From: Bacillota bacterium
Lineage (GTDB): Bacteria > Bacillota > Negativicutes > Sporomusales > UBA7701
Reading direction: 5' to 3'
Assembly (NCBI GenBank): GCA_023415775.1
Contig: JAEZJM010000036.1
Span: 1-64,000, forward strand
DNA: 64,000 nucleotides
The notes beneath the pieces were generated by a model. It did no database searches. It was given only the letters and a program-made list of their open reading frames with translations, and was not told the origin of the DNA. Every line of letters starts with the position of its first letter. Position 1 is the stretch's first letter. Both the position numbers and the translations under genes were made by a program. Positions 41,947 to 48,831 of the stretch are shown piece after piece.

Positions 41947-42300
41947 GTGCAAGCAGTGTGGAATAGCGTTATCAGCGGTTTTGAGGTGGTGAAACCCTTC
42001 CTGGCGGCCATAATCGTCATCGCCCTGCTGGTGCTGGTCGGCGACCGCGGCGGCAAGGCGGCGATCAAGCGTAACAACCCCTGTCTGGCGGCGCTGTGCA
42101 TCTTCACATTCGCCCTTGGCACAGGCATGGCTTCCTGGTTCCTCGTCCTGAAGCCCCTGTTCGTTTTCGCCGGGGCGTCCTTTGCCCTAAGCTATCCGCT
42201 GGTCATGATGTACTGGGCCTTCTGGCTGCTGGTCGGCGTCCTCATCTCCGCCAAGAAACTCATCTACGAGAACCTCAAGCGGCAAGGGCAGCTACCCTAA
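41947..42300 (+). CDS. Small membrane protein of unknown function
   Basis: 117 residues with three membrane segments, about 18-36, 50-72 and 78-104, and a basic C-terminus. No family recognised. The start is GTG after GGGGGTGGCGG, 58 bases past the MATE gene, with a terminator after the stop, so it may be cotranscribed with the transporter. Confidence 0.65.
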   Translation: MQAVWNSVISGFEVVKPFLAAIIVIALLVLVGDRGGKAAIKRNNPCLAALCIFTFALGTGMASWFLVLKPLFVFAGASFALSYPLVMMYWAFWLLVGVLISAKKLIYENLKRQGQLP

Positions 42301-42322
42301 TACGCCAGGCGCCACACAAACG

Positions 42323-42359
42323 AAAAGCCCCGCTTCAATCCCGAAGCGGGGCTTTTTTT
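42323..42359. terminator. Bidirectional terminator
   Basis: AAAAGCCCCGCTT / AAGCGGGGCTTTT hairpin followed by TTTT. It ends the MATE/small-membrane unit and, on the other strand, lies just after the HD-GYP gene stop at 42371. Confidence 0.88.
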
Positions 42360-42370
42360 GTCCAGGACGG

Positions 42371-43384
42371 TCAGCCGGCGATCAGTTCGGTGATAACGAT
42401 ATTGGGCTTGAGCACCAGATCGATATCGGTGTGGCCGTAATCTTCGATAACCCGCACCACCGGCCGCAGGGGGAAATGGACCCTATTAGTTACGACATAA
42501 CCCATCCGGCCGATATTCAGGCGAACGAGGCTGCCGACCGGGAAAAGGGCCGCCGTATTGAGGAAAGCGCGCAGCAGATTCAGGTCGAACAGGCTGTTGC
42601 CGCCGGCCACCATCCCGTCGATGATCGTCTGGCGCGACTCGCCGCTCTGCTCGCTCGCGTTCATCACATTATCGAAATGATTCACGATGCGCACCAGCCG
42701 CGACAAAGGGTGAACATCCTTGGCCAGCAGGCCCTTGGGATGCCCCGAACCATTGAAAGCCTCGTGATGCTCGGCGGCGATCCTCGGCACCGCGGCGCTC
42801 ACATTGCTGCGCAGCAACAGTTCGCGGCCGTAGATAGTATGGAGAAAAGCCTTATCCTGATCGCCCGCCGGCAGCATCGACTTGCCGAGATCGTGGAAGA
42901 GGGCGCCGAGGGCGAGGTCGCGCAGAATACTACGTTCGAATTTCAGATACAGGCCGGTGATGACCGCCAGCAGGCAAACATTCACGGCGTGCTGCGTCTC
43001 ATCCTCGCTCGGCTGGCGCACCTGCACATTAACGACATGGTCGATCTGCCCCGCGGCTTCGTCGATGACGCTGTCCACGACCGAACCGACGCGCTGCATA
43101 TGAGCGGCCGGGGGCCGGAAATTAAGGATATCCCACGCCTTCATCTGAAACAGCGCGCTGAAGCATTCCCTCAGCTCGGTTCGCAGCGCGGGACTGATAA
43201 CCTTCGCTTGTTTGAGCGACTCGGCGTAGGGGTCGAAAACACAGACACCCTCGACGCCGAGGCGTTTGAGGCGGGCGATATACGATCTCGTAAGGGCTAT
43301 TCCCTTTTCCAGCAGCAAATTGCCGCGCTCGTCAACAACATCCTGGGTCAGCACCATGCCCGCGCCGGCATCCTCTATCCGCAT
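42371..43384 (-). CDS. HD-GYP-type domain protein, putative cyclic di-GMP phosphodiesterase
   Basis: 337 residues. N-terminal domain of about 110 residues (LTQDVVDERGNLLLEKGIAL) precedes an HD-GYP domain with H-D in LGALFHDLGKSMLP and the HHE motif in AAEHHEAFNGSGHPKG. The G-x-G-Y-P signature reads GSGHP, with His in place of Tyr. Such proteins usually degrade c-di-GMP to GMP with a di- or tri-iron site. AAGGAGG before the ATG at 43384 fixes the start; an earlier in-frame codon has none. Confidence 0.85.
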   Translation of the reverse strand: MRIEDAGAGMVLTQDVVDERGNLLLEKGIALTRSYIARLKRLGVEGVCVFDPYAESLKQAKVISPALRTELRECFSALFQMKAWDILNFRPPAAHMQRVGSVVDSVIDEAAGQIDHVVNVQVRQPSEDETQHAVNVCLLAVITGLYLKFERSILRDLALGALFHDLGKSMLPAGDQDKAFLHTIYGRELLLRSNVSAAVPRIAAEHHEAFNGSGHPKGLLAKDVHPLSRLVRIVNHFDNVMNASEQSGESRQTIIDGMVAGGNSLFDLNLLRAFLNTAALFPVGSLVRLNIGRMGYVVTNRVHFPLRPVVRVIEDYGHTDIDLVLKPNIVITELIAG

Positions 43385-43618
43385 TCCGTACCACCTCCTT
43401 GCCGCAAAAAATGCCACTATACCAATTATATATCTTATTCAGGGGGGCGGGAATGCCGAATCGTCCCGAATATGTGGGACTTAAGTCTCATATTAAAGCA
43501 AAAGGCCGCCTGACGCAAGCGTGCGGCGTCATAAATCTCACCCTCGCCGACTGGGCGCATATTCCTGTCCGCCGTGGCGCATGCTATTGTTGATACAAGC
43601 GAAAGGGGGGATTTGATA

Positions 43619-43816
43619 GTGTTGTCGGCCAAAGAATTGATGCACCTGGAAGACTTTCTGACAATGGAACAGACTTGCGCGAAAACCCTCAACTATTTTT
43701 CCAACCAACTGCAAGACAACCAGGGCAAGCAGCTTCTCCAGCAGATGGCGCAGCGCAACCAGCAGAGCTTCCAGACCATCAGCAAACATCTAAATTCGGG
43801 ACAAAACCTTCAGTAA
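43619..43816 (+). CDS. Small spore-coat-associated-like protein
   Basis: 65 residues, helical, rich in Gln and Asn: LSAKELMHLEDFLTMEQTCA then QLQDNQGKQLLQQMAQRNQQ. It resembles the short helical partners encoded before CotF-like coat proteins in Firmicutes. The start is GTG at 43619 after AAAGGGGGG; an upstream ATG at 43574 has no ribosome site. The coat-like gene begins 13 bases after its stop. Confidence 0.7.
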   Translation: MLSAKELMHLEDFLTMEQTCAKTLNYFSNQLQDNQGKQLLQQMAQRNQQSFQTISKHLNSGQNLQ

Positions 43817-43829
43817 AGGGGTGAACACC

Positions 43830-44186
43830 GTGGTTCAAATGTCGGGACAAGGCCAGCAAAGCCAGCAAGGCCAGATGAGCGGCCAAAGCGCGCAGGTTTC
43901 CGATCGCGACATCATGCAGGTCTGCCTCAATGAATCCAAGCATATGGCAGCCTCGCTCAACATCTACATCCAGGAAGCGGCCAACGAACAGCTGCGGCGG
44001 GACTATATGACCATCCTCGGCGAAATCTACGGCCAGGAAAAGCAGCTCTACGACTACATGCAACAGAAAGGCTACTACAACGCCAAAAACGCCACCCCGC
44101 AGGACATCGCCCAGGCCCAGAGCAAGTTCAGCGGCCAGGGGCAACAGCAGCAGCAGGGGCAACAGCAGCAGCAGGGGATGCAGTAG
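43830..44186 (+). CDS. Spore coat protein, CotF-like
   Basis: 118 residues. A Gln/Ser-rich N-terminus, a helical core with ferritin-like spacing (SDRDIMQVCLNESKHMAASL; LRRDYMTILGEIYGQEKQLY; MQQKGYY) typical of coat protein F, and a Gln/Gly-rich C-terminus of QQQQG runs. The core identifies CotF-type proteins assembled on the spore. The start is GTG at 43830 after AAGGGG. It indicates that the organism forms spores. Confidence 0.82.
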   Translation: MVQMSGQGQQSQQGQMSGQSAQVSDRDIMQVCLNESKHMAASLNIYIQEAANEQLRRDYMTILGEIYGQEKQLYDYMQQKGYYNAKNATPQDIAQAQSKFSGQGQQQQQGQQQQQGMQ

Positions 44187-44188
44187 TA

Positions 44189-44227
44189 AAATAGTCCCGT
44201 GGTTCTAGGACCGCGGGACTATTTTTC
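44189..44227 (+). terminator. Terminator of the coat protein genes
   Basis: ATAGTCCCGTGG / CCGCGGGACTAT hairpin followed by TTTTT, directly after the coat gene stop. Confidence 0.88.
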
Positions 44228-44237
44228 CGTTTGGGAC

Positions 44238-44267
44238 TTGACTTTATTTCTTGGACTAATGTAAAAT
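44238..44267 (+). promoter_or_regulatory. Promoter of the Fur-family gene
   Basis: TTGACT at 44238-44243 and TAAAAT at 44262-44267 with an 18-base spacer, in an AT-rich stretch. The operator-like palindrome at 44285 lies just downstream of the expected start point. Confidence 0.65.
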
Positions 44268-44284
44268 AAAAAATAAATATAAAT

Positions 44285-44305
44285 GGATAACGATTATTCG
44301 TTACC
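44285..44305. promoter_or_regulatory. Fur/PerR-type operator, likely autoregulatory
   Basis: Inverted repeat GGATAACGA-TTAT-TCGTTACC, with eight of nine arm positions complementary. Its AT-rich, 9-4-8 form fits Fur-superfamily boxes. It lies between promoter and start codon, where bound protein would block transcription. Confidence 0.6.
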
Positions 44306-44332
44306 TGTATTCATTGGAAGTAGGTGTTTTCG

Positions 44333-44758
44333 GTGGAAAACCGGGTAACCGCCCAGCTGCGGGAGAAAGGCTTCAAAGTCACCCCCCAGCGCTTGGCCAT
44401 CTATAAAGTTTTGGCCAACACCAAAGCCCACCCCAGCGCCGAGATGATCTTTCAGCAGCTTCAGCCGTACTATCCGACGATGAGTTTGGCGACCGTCTAC
44501 AAAACCGTGGAAATCCTCAAAGAAATAGGCCTCATCCAAGTGCTTAACGCCGGAGAAGACAGCTTCCGCTACGACGCGGACATCAGCATGCATCCCCATA
44601 TCCGTTGCCTCCAGTGCGGCAGGGTCGACGACATCCATGACATCGACATCGCGGCATTCATCGGCCAGGTTGCCGACAAGACCTCTTACCGCCTTACCGG
44701 CCAGCAATTCTACTTCTACGGCTACTGCCCGACCTGTCAGGGCAAACCTACCAACTGA
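44333..44758 (+). CDS. Fur family transcriptional regulator (PerR/Fur-like)
   Basis: 141 residues. N-terminal winged helix (LREKGFKVTPQRLAIYKVLA; SLATVYKTVEILKE) and C-terminal metal/dimer domain with the zinc cysteines CLQC and CPTC and the regulatory HPHIRC region. Either iron or peroxide sensing is possible; the next gene, a rubredoxin-like protein, and the clostridial-type habitat favour PerR. GTG at 44333 gives better ribosome-site spacing (AAGTAGG) than GTG at 44324. An operator-like palindrome lies upstream. Confidence 0.9.
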   Translation: MENRVTAQLREKGFKVTPQRLAIYKVLANTKAHPSAEMIFQQLQPYYPTMSLATVYKTVEILKEIGLIQVLNAGEDSFRYDADISMHPHIRCLQCGRVDDIHDIDIAAFIGQVADKTSYRLTGQQFYFYGYCPTCQGKPTN

Positions 44759-44777
44759 CATTACGGAGGTGACAGAC

Positions 44778-44885
44778 ATGGCGGTATTCAAATGCGCAGT
44801 CTGCGGCGCCACTACCGAAGGGCGCTGCAAGCCTGGGAAATGTGCCCAGTGCGGTGCCCCCAAAGACAAGATCGAGAAGCAATAA
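44778..44885 (+). CDS. Rubredoxin-like RCKP-type small metal protein
   Basis: 35 residues. Two C-x-x-C knuckles (CAVC and CAQC) with GRCKPGKCAQCGAPKDK match the iron-binding tail found in rubrerythrin-type and small 'RCKP' rubredoxin-like proteins. It likely holds one iron and may carry electrons to oxygen- or peroxide-reducing proteins. CGGAGGTGA precedes ATG; 19 bases after the Fur-family gene, so cotranscribed. Confidence 0.85.
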   Translation: MAVFKCAVCGATTEGRCKPGKCAQCGAPKDKIEKQ

Positions 44886-44890
44886 CAGGT

Positions 44891-45012
44891 CGGCTGGCTA
44901 AAAAGTCCATCTGCTGCGTTGTTCCTCAGAGCGCTTGCTAGCGTACATCCGAGTACGCGTCGCGGCGCGCTCTTCCGGTACGCCTTGCATCTGGAGCTTT
45001 TTATCTCAGCCG
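44891..45012 (+). repeat. Nested-hairpin intergenic repeat, copy 9
   Basis: 122 bp, five bases after the rubredoxin-like stop. Outer arms are the most divergent, CGGCTGGCTAAAAAGTCCA and TGGAGCTTTTTATCTCAGCCG, yet still pair. Inner arms AGAGCGC / GCGCTCT; terminal stem GCGTAC / GTACGC with loop ATCCGA. Confidence 0.85.
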
Positions 45013-45034
45013 CGGCAAACCCAGAAATCTCCGA

Positions 45035-45062
45035 ACCCGTCATGCGACGGGTTTTTTCTTTT
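45035..45062 (+). terminator. Terminator of the Fur-family/rubredoxin-like unit
   Basis: ACCCGT / ACGGGT hairpin followed by a TTTTTT run, 22 bases after repeat copy 9. Confidence 0.85.
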
Positions 45063-45119
45063 GCTACAGGAACCAGCCTGCAGATTGCCGAATAAAGCCC
45101 CGAAAAGGAGGTAAGGGAA

Positions 45120-45755
45120 ATGAACATCGCCCAATACATCGACCACACCCTGCTGAAAGCCGACGCCACCGTCGACGACATCGTCAAACTCTGCAACGAA
45201 GCTGACGAGCACCGCTTCGCGGCCGTCTGCGTAAACCCCGTCTACATCGACCTCGCCGCCCACATCCTCGCCGGCAGCGGCGTGCGGGTCGCCACCGTCG
45301 TCGGCTTCCCCCTCGGCGCCACCTTCACCGCCGTCAAAACGCTCGAAACGCGCGAAGCCATTCAGCGTAAAGCCGACGAAATAGACATGGTCATGAACAT
45401 CGCCGCCGCCAGAGCCGGCCACTGGGACGCGGTCACCGCCGACATCCGCCAGGTTGTCGCCGCCGCCGCCGGCAAAACTGTCAAAGTCATCCTCGAAACA
45501 GCCTTCCTCACCGACGACGAAAAGCGCCGCGCCTGCGAAGCGGCCGTCGCCGCCGGCGCCGGCTTCGTCAAAACCTCCACCGGCTTCGGCCCCGGCGGCG
45601 CCACCGTCGAGGACGTCCGTCTCATGCGGGCGGCCGTCGGCGACAAAACGGGAGTCAAAGCCTCAGGCGGCATCCGCACCCGCCAGCAGGCCGAGCTCAT
45701 GATCGCTGCTGGCGCCACCCGGCTGGGCACAAGCGCCGGCGTCGCCCTTCTTTAG
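45120..45755 (+). CDS. deoC: Deoxyribose-phosphate aldolase
   Basis: 211 residues. It splits 2-deoxyribose-5-phosphate to acetaldehyde and glyceraldehyde-3-phosphate. IDHTLLKADAT starts the TIM barrel; the Schiff-base lysine is in FVKTSTGFGPGGAT, with VKVILETAFL and VKASGGIRTR giving the other active-site residues. AAGGAGG precedes ATG. It stands alone, without other nucleoside genes around it. Confidence 0.95.
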   Translation: MNIAQYIDHTLLKADATVDDIVKLCNEADEHRFAAVCVNPVYIDLAAHILAGSGVRVATVVGFPLGATFTAVKTLETREAIQRKADEIDMVMNIAAARAGHWDAVTADIRQVVAAAAGKTVKVILETAFLTDDEKRRACEAAVAAGAGFVKTSTGFGPGGATVEDVRLMRAAVGDKTGVKASGGIRTRQQAELMIAAGATRLGTSAGVALL

Positions 45756-45838
45756 TTAACATAAAATACCGGTAGGCGCGGACCACTCCCTGTGCTATAA
45801 TGGGTTGCCTGTTAGCAGATAGGGAGGAGGGGAGGTCT

Positions 45839-46687
45839 GTGCGCAAAATGGTCATACTGGCAGTTTCTGTTGCCGCCGTCGTCAGCCTGGTTGCGGCCGC
45901 GCTTCTTCCGGCGCCGCTCAGGCCGCAGATGCTGCTCTACCCTTTGGCCCGCCAGGCGGCCCAGGCCAAGATGAATTACGAAACGCGCCAGCTTGCGACT
46001 TACGAAACGCCCCACTTCATCATAAAATACTCGCCCGCCGACCAGCCCGCCGTTCCCATAGTCGCCGAGGCGGCGGAAGCGGCCTACGCGCCCGTCACCG
46101 AAAGGCTCGGCTACGCCCCGTCCGGGAAAACCCTCGTCGTCCTCTATCGCGACCGGAGCGAACTCAACAAGACTTTCGGCTGGTCGGGCGACCAGAGCGC
46201 CATGGGCGTGTACTGGGGCGGCGTCATCCAGGTGCTGTCCCCCCACGCCTGGCTCAAGGACGGGACGGCCGGCGAATTCATCCGCTCCGGACCGATGGTC
46301 CACGAATACACCCACCTCGTCTTCGACCACATGAGCCGCGGCAACTATCCCCGCTGGTTCACCGAAGGCCTCGCCCAGTACCTCGAATACCGGGTCAACG
46401 GCTACGAATGGCGGACGGCCGGCAACTCCCTGCGCGGCCCCCAATACACCCAGGCCGAACTCGACCGCGACTTCGACAGCCTCGCCAACCAGGCGCTGGC
46501 CTACCGACAGTCGCTGGCCGCGGTGCGCTACATCGCCGCCGCCCACGGCGAAACCGGCCTCCAAAACGTCATCGCCGCCCTCGCCGCCGGCCGGTCCATC
46601 GAAGAAGCCGTCGCCGCGTCCCTGGGGATGGGCTACGCACAGTTCGCGGCGGAATGGCCCAGGTGGGCAATAGAAAACATGCAATAA
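45839..46687 (+). CDS. Secreted or membrane-anchored HExxH metallopeptidase (peptidase MA-like)
   Basis: 282 residues. One N-terminal hydrophobic segment (about 4-24) acts as signal or anchor. The catalytic zinc site is MVHEYTHLVFDHM with the third ligand Glu in PRWFTEGLAQYLEY, the gluzincin spacing of the peptidase MA family. The start is GTG at 45839 after a long GGGAGGAGGGGAGG; a TATAAT at 45796-45801 is the likely -10. Substrate unknown; it should act outside the cytoplasmic membrane. Confidence 0.85.
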   Translation: MRKMVILAVSVAAVVSLVAAALLPAPLRPQMLLYPLARQAAQAKMNYETRQLATYETPHFIIKYSPADQPAVPIVAEAAEAAYAPVTERLGYAPSGKTLVVLYRDRSELNKTFGWSGDQSAMGVYWGGVIQVLSPHAWLKDGTAGEFIRSGPMVHEYTHLVFDHMSRGNYPRWFTEGLAQYLEYRVNGYEWRTAGNSLRGPQYTQAELDRDFDSLANQALAYRQSLAAVRYIAAAHGETGLQNVIAALAAGRSIEEAVAASLGMGYAQFAAEWPRWAIENMQ

Positions 46688-46726
46688 AAGAAGAGGCACG
46701 CCTGCACGGCGTGCCTCTTCTTTTAT
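46686..46726. terminator. Bidirectional terminator
   Basis: AAAAGAAGAGGCACGCC / GGCGTGCCTCTTCTTTT hairpin between the metallopeptidase and the minus-strand small gene that ends at 46731. Confidence 0.9.
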
Positions 46727-46730
46727 TGCT

Positions 46731-46931
46731 CTACCCCTGGCCCTTGTCTTCCGGACGTTCGGCCACACTTTTCCAGATCTGCCGGACATACTCGGTGAGC
46801 TTTTCGTTCTGGTCCATGATCGCCTGTTGGTCGGCCTGGATGGGCGCCAGCTCGCGGCGGAGGAACTCCTGCGCCTGTTTCACGATTTTATCATAAGGTC
46901 CGCGCGCCTTTTTCCTGCGGAAAACAGCCAT
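46731..46931 (-). CDS. Small basic helical protein of unknown function
   Basis: 66 residues: a basic start (FRRKKARGPYDK) and a long amphipathic helix (KQAQEFLRRELAPIQADQQA onward), probably a coiled coil. No family recognised. GAGGAGGT before ATG supports translation. Confidence 0.65.
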   Translation of the reverse strand: MAVFRRKKARGPYDKIVKQAQEFLRRELAPIQADQQAIMDQNEKLTEYVRQIWKSVAERPEDKGQG

Positions 46932-47070
46932 TTACATACCTCCTCGCGTCATCTACTACATAATATGCCGCCGGGCGACGAGCGGTTCCGCCGCCGCGGG
47001 AGTCCCCCCCAGGCATAAAATTGCCATGATTGGGAATTTTAGTAGGAACCAAAGAATACCGGAGGCTGCT

Positions 47071-47586
47071 ATGACAAGTCAACGCATCCTATTTTCCGGC
47101 GGGCTGCTGCTCTTCCTGCTCAGCATCGCCTACGGGCTGTTCCACGACAGCATCCTCCTCCCCGCCCGGCACCAGGCGCTGCACTACAACCTCGACATGG
47201 CCCTCAACATGGCGGCCAAAGGCGACATCACCATGGCCAGCGCCTTCGCCGGCCAGTTCGCCCAGGAAAACGGGGCCGGGGAAATTCAGGCCCGCATCCC
47301 CCTGCACCTCGCGCTCGCGGGAGCAATGACCGCCATCCCCCTGTGGCTGACCCCCAGGCTTGATATCAGCGAACGCATGAAGCGCATCATGGCCCTTTTC
47401 CTCGTCACCGGCGGTCTGGTGCTGGCAGCCGGGGATTTCGTCAGCGTATCCGCCGCGCCGGGGCCGGGCCGTTACCTCGTGCTCGCCGGCTACGCCTGGC
47501 TGGCGCTGGGGTTGTTCGGCTACCTGCTGTACGCCGGCCTGTTCGTCTGGCTCCACGAAGAAGAGCGTCACTCAAAGCGGGGGTAG
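47071..47586 (+). CDS. Four-helix membrane protein encoded with the [NiFe] hydrogenase
   Basis: 171 residues with four membrane segments, about 5-23, 75-93, 101-125 and 133-160, and a periplasmic/loop region of about 50 residues after the first. Histidines near the membrane edges (H25, H34, H38, H79) could bind heme or sit near quinone. It is not the usual cytochrome b subunit by sequence that I recognise, but its place three bases before the small subunit suggests it anchors the enzyme or passes electrons to the membrane. GGAGG precedes ATG. Confidence 0.65.
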   Translation: MTSQRILFSGGLLLFLLSIAYGLFHDSILLPARHQALHYNLDMALNMAAKGDITMASAFAGQFAQENGAGEIQARIPLHLALAGAMTAIPLWLTPRLDISERMKRIMALFLVTGGLVLAAGDFVSVSAAPGPGRYLVLAGYAWLALGLFGYLLYAGLFVWLHEEERHSKRG

Positions 47587-47589
47587 CCT

Positions 47590-48831
47590 ATGCTTTCGCG
47601 GCGGGAATTCATCAAACTGTGTCTGGCGGCGACAGCCACGACCGGCCTCGCCGACCTCCTCGTCCCCGTCCTGAGGCAGGCTTGCGCCCAAAGCGCGCTG
47701 CCCCGGCCGCCCGTCGTCTGGCTTGAGCTTGGCTCCTGCACAGGCGAGAGCATATCCCTCGACAACACCAAAAACCCCGGCCTGTACCAGCTGTTTACAG
47801 AGTTCCTCGACCTCCGTTACCACTGGCTGTACAACGCCGTCCAAGGCGACGCGGCCGTGCGCGTGCTGCTCGACACCGTCGAAAAAGAGGCCGGCAAATA
47901 CTGGCTGGTCGTCGAAGGCTCGGTCATGACTGCCGCCAACGGCCGTTACAACCACGTCTACTCCCTCGGCGGACAAATGGTCACCGGCGTGGCCGCCCTG
48001 CAAGAGTTCGCCCCCAAGGCGCGCCACATCATCGCCGTCGGTGACTGCGCCTCCTTCGGCGGGCCGGCGGCTGCCCATCCAAACCCCGGCGGCGCCAAAG
48101 GCGTCTGGGACGTCATCACCGACCGGGTCGTCGTCAACATCCCCGGCTGCCCCAGCCACCCCGACTGGATGACCGGCACCTTTAGCCACCTCCTCCTTTA
48201 CGGCCTGCCAGAGCTCGACGCCTACAACCGCCCCAAACTCTTCTTCAGCCGCACCATCCACGACCAATGCCAGCGCCGCCAGCTGTTCGAGGACGGCATC
48301 TTCGCCGCCTTCCCCGGCGACGACGGCTGCCTCTACAAAGTCGGCTGCAAAGGCCCGGTCACCCACGCCGACTGCCCCAACCGCCAGTGGAACAACTACG
48401 TCAACTGGCCCGTCAAGGCCGGGACGCCCTGCATCGGCTGCGCCAGCCCTCATTTTCCCGACGGCATGATGCCCTTTTATAGCCACCTGCCCGACATCAA
48501 AACCCGGGCCGTCTCCGCCAGCGTCAAGAAAATCGGCGTCGCCTTCGCCGCCCTGGGAGTGGGGGCGGTAGCCACCCACCTCGCCGCCGGCGTCTTCGCT
48601 CGCCGCATCCACAAGCACTACCTCGACGGCACCAAACCCAGCGACCCCACCCCGCCGGAAAACCTCGCCCAGGTCAAACAGGAACTCGACGACCTCATCC
48701 GCCAGCAGAACGCCCTGATAAGCGAAGCCAGGAAGCTCGAAACCGCCGCGCCGCGCCGCCGGAAAAAATCCTGGCTGCGGCGCCTCATCGGCTTCTGGCG
48801 CACCGAGGACAAAACCGGAAAGGACAAATAA
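47590..48831 (+). CDS. [NiFe] hydrogenase small subunit, Tat-exported
   Basis: 413 residues. The Tat signal SRREFIKLCLAAT is at the very start. Cluster ligands lie in LGSCTGES, GDCASFGGP and GCPSHPDW (proximal), HDQCQRRQ, DGCLYKVGCKGP and CPNRQWN (distal), and PCIGCASPHFPDGM (medial). After a membrane helix (about 314-336) comes a 77-residue tail with a predicted coiled coil (LAQVKQELDDLIRQQNALI) and a basic patch, longer than usual. It carries electrons from the NiFe site outward. Its stop overlaps the large-subunit ATG. Confidence 0.93.
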   Translation: MLSRREFIKLCLAATATTGLADLLVPVLRQACAQSALPRPPVVWLELGSCTGESISLDNTKNPGLYQLFTEFLDLRYHWLYNAVQGDAAVRVLLDTVEKEAGKYWLVVEGSVMTAANGRYNHVYSLGGQMVTGVAALQEFAPKARHIIAVGDCASFGGPAAAHPNPGGAKGVWDVITDRVVVNIPGCPSHPDWMTGTFSHLLLYGLPELDAYNRPKLFFSRTIHDQCQRRQLFEDGIFAAFPGDDGCLYKVGCKGPVTHADCPNRQWNNYVNWPVKAGTPCIGCASPHFPDGMMPFYSHLPDIKTRAVSASVKKIGVAFAALGVGAVATHLAAGVFARRIHKHYLDGTKPSDPTPPENLAQVKQELDDLIRQQNALISEARKLETAAPRRRKKSWLRRLIGFWRTEDKTGKDK

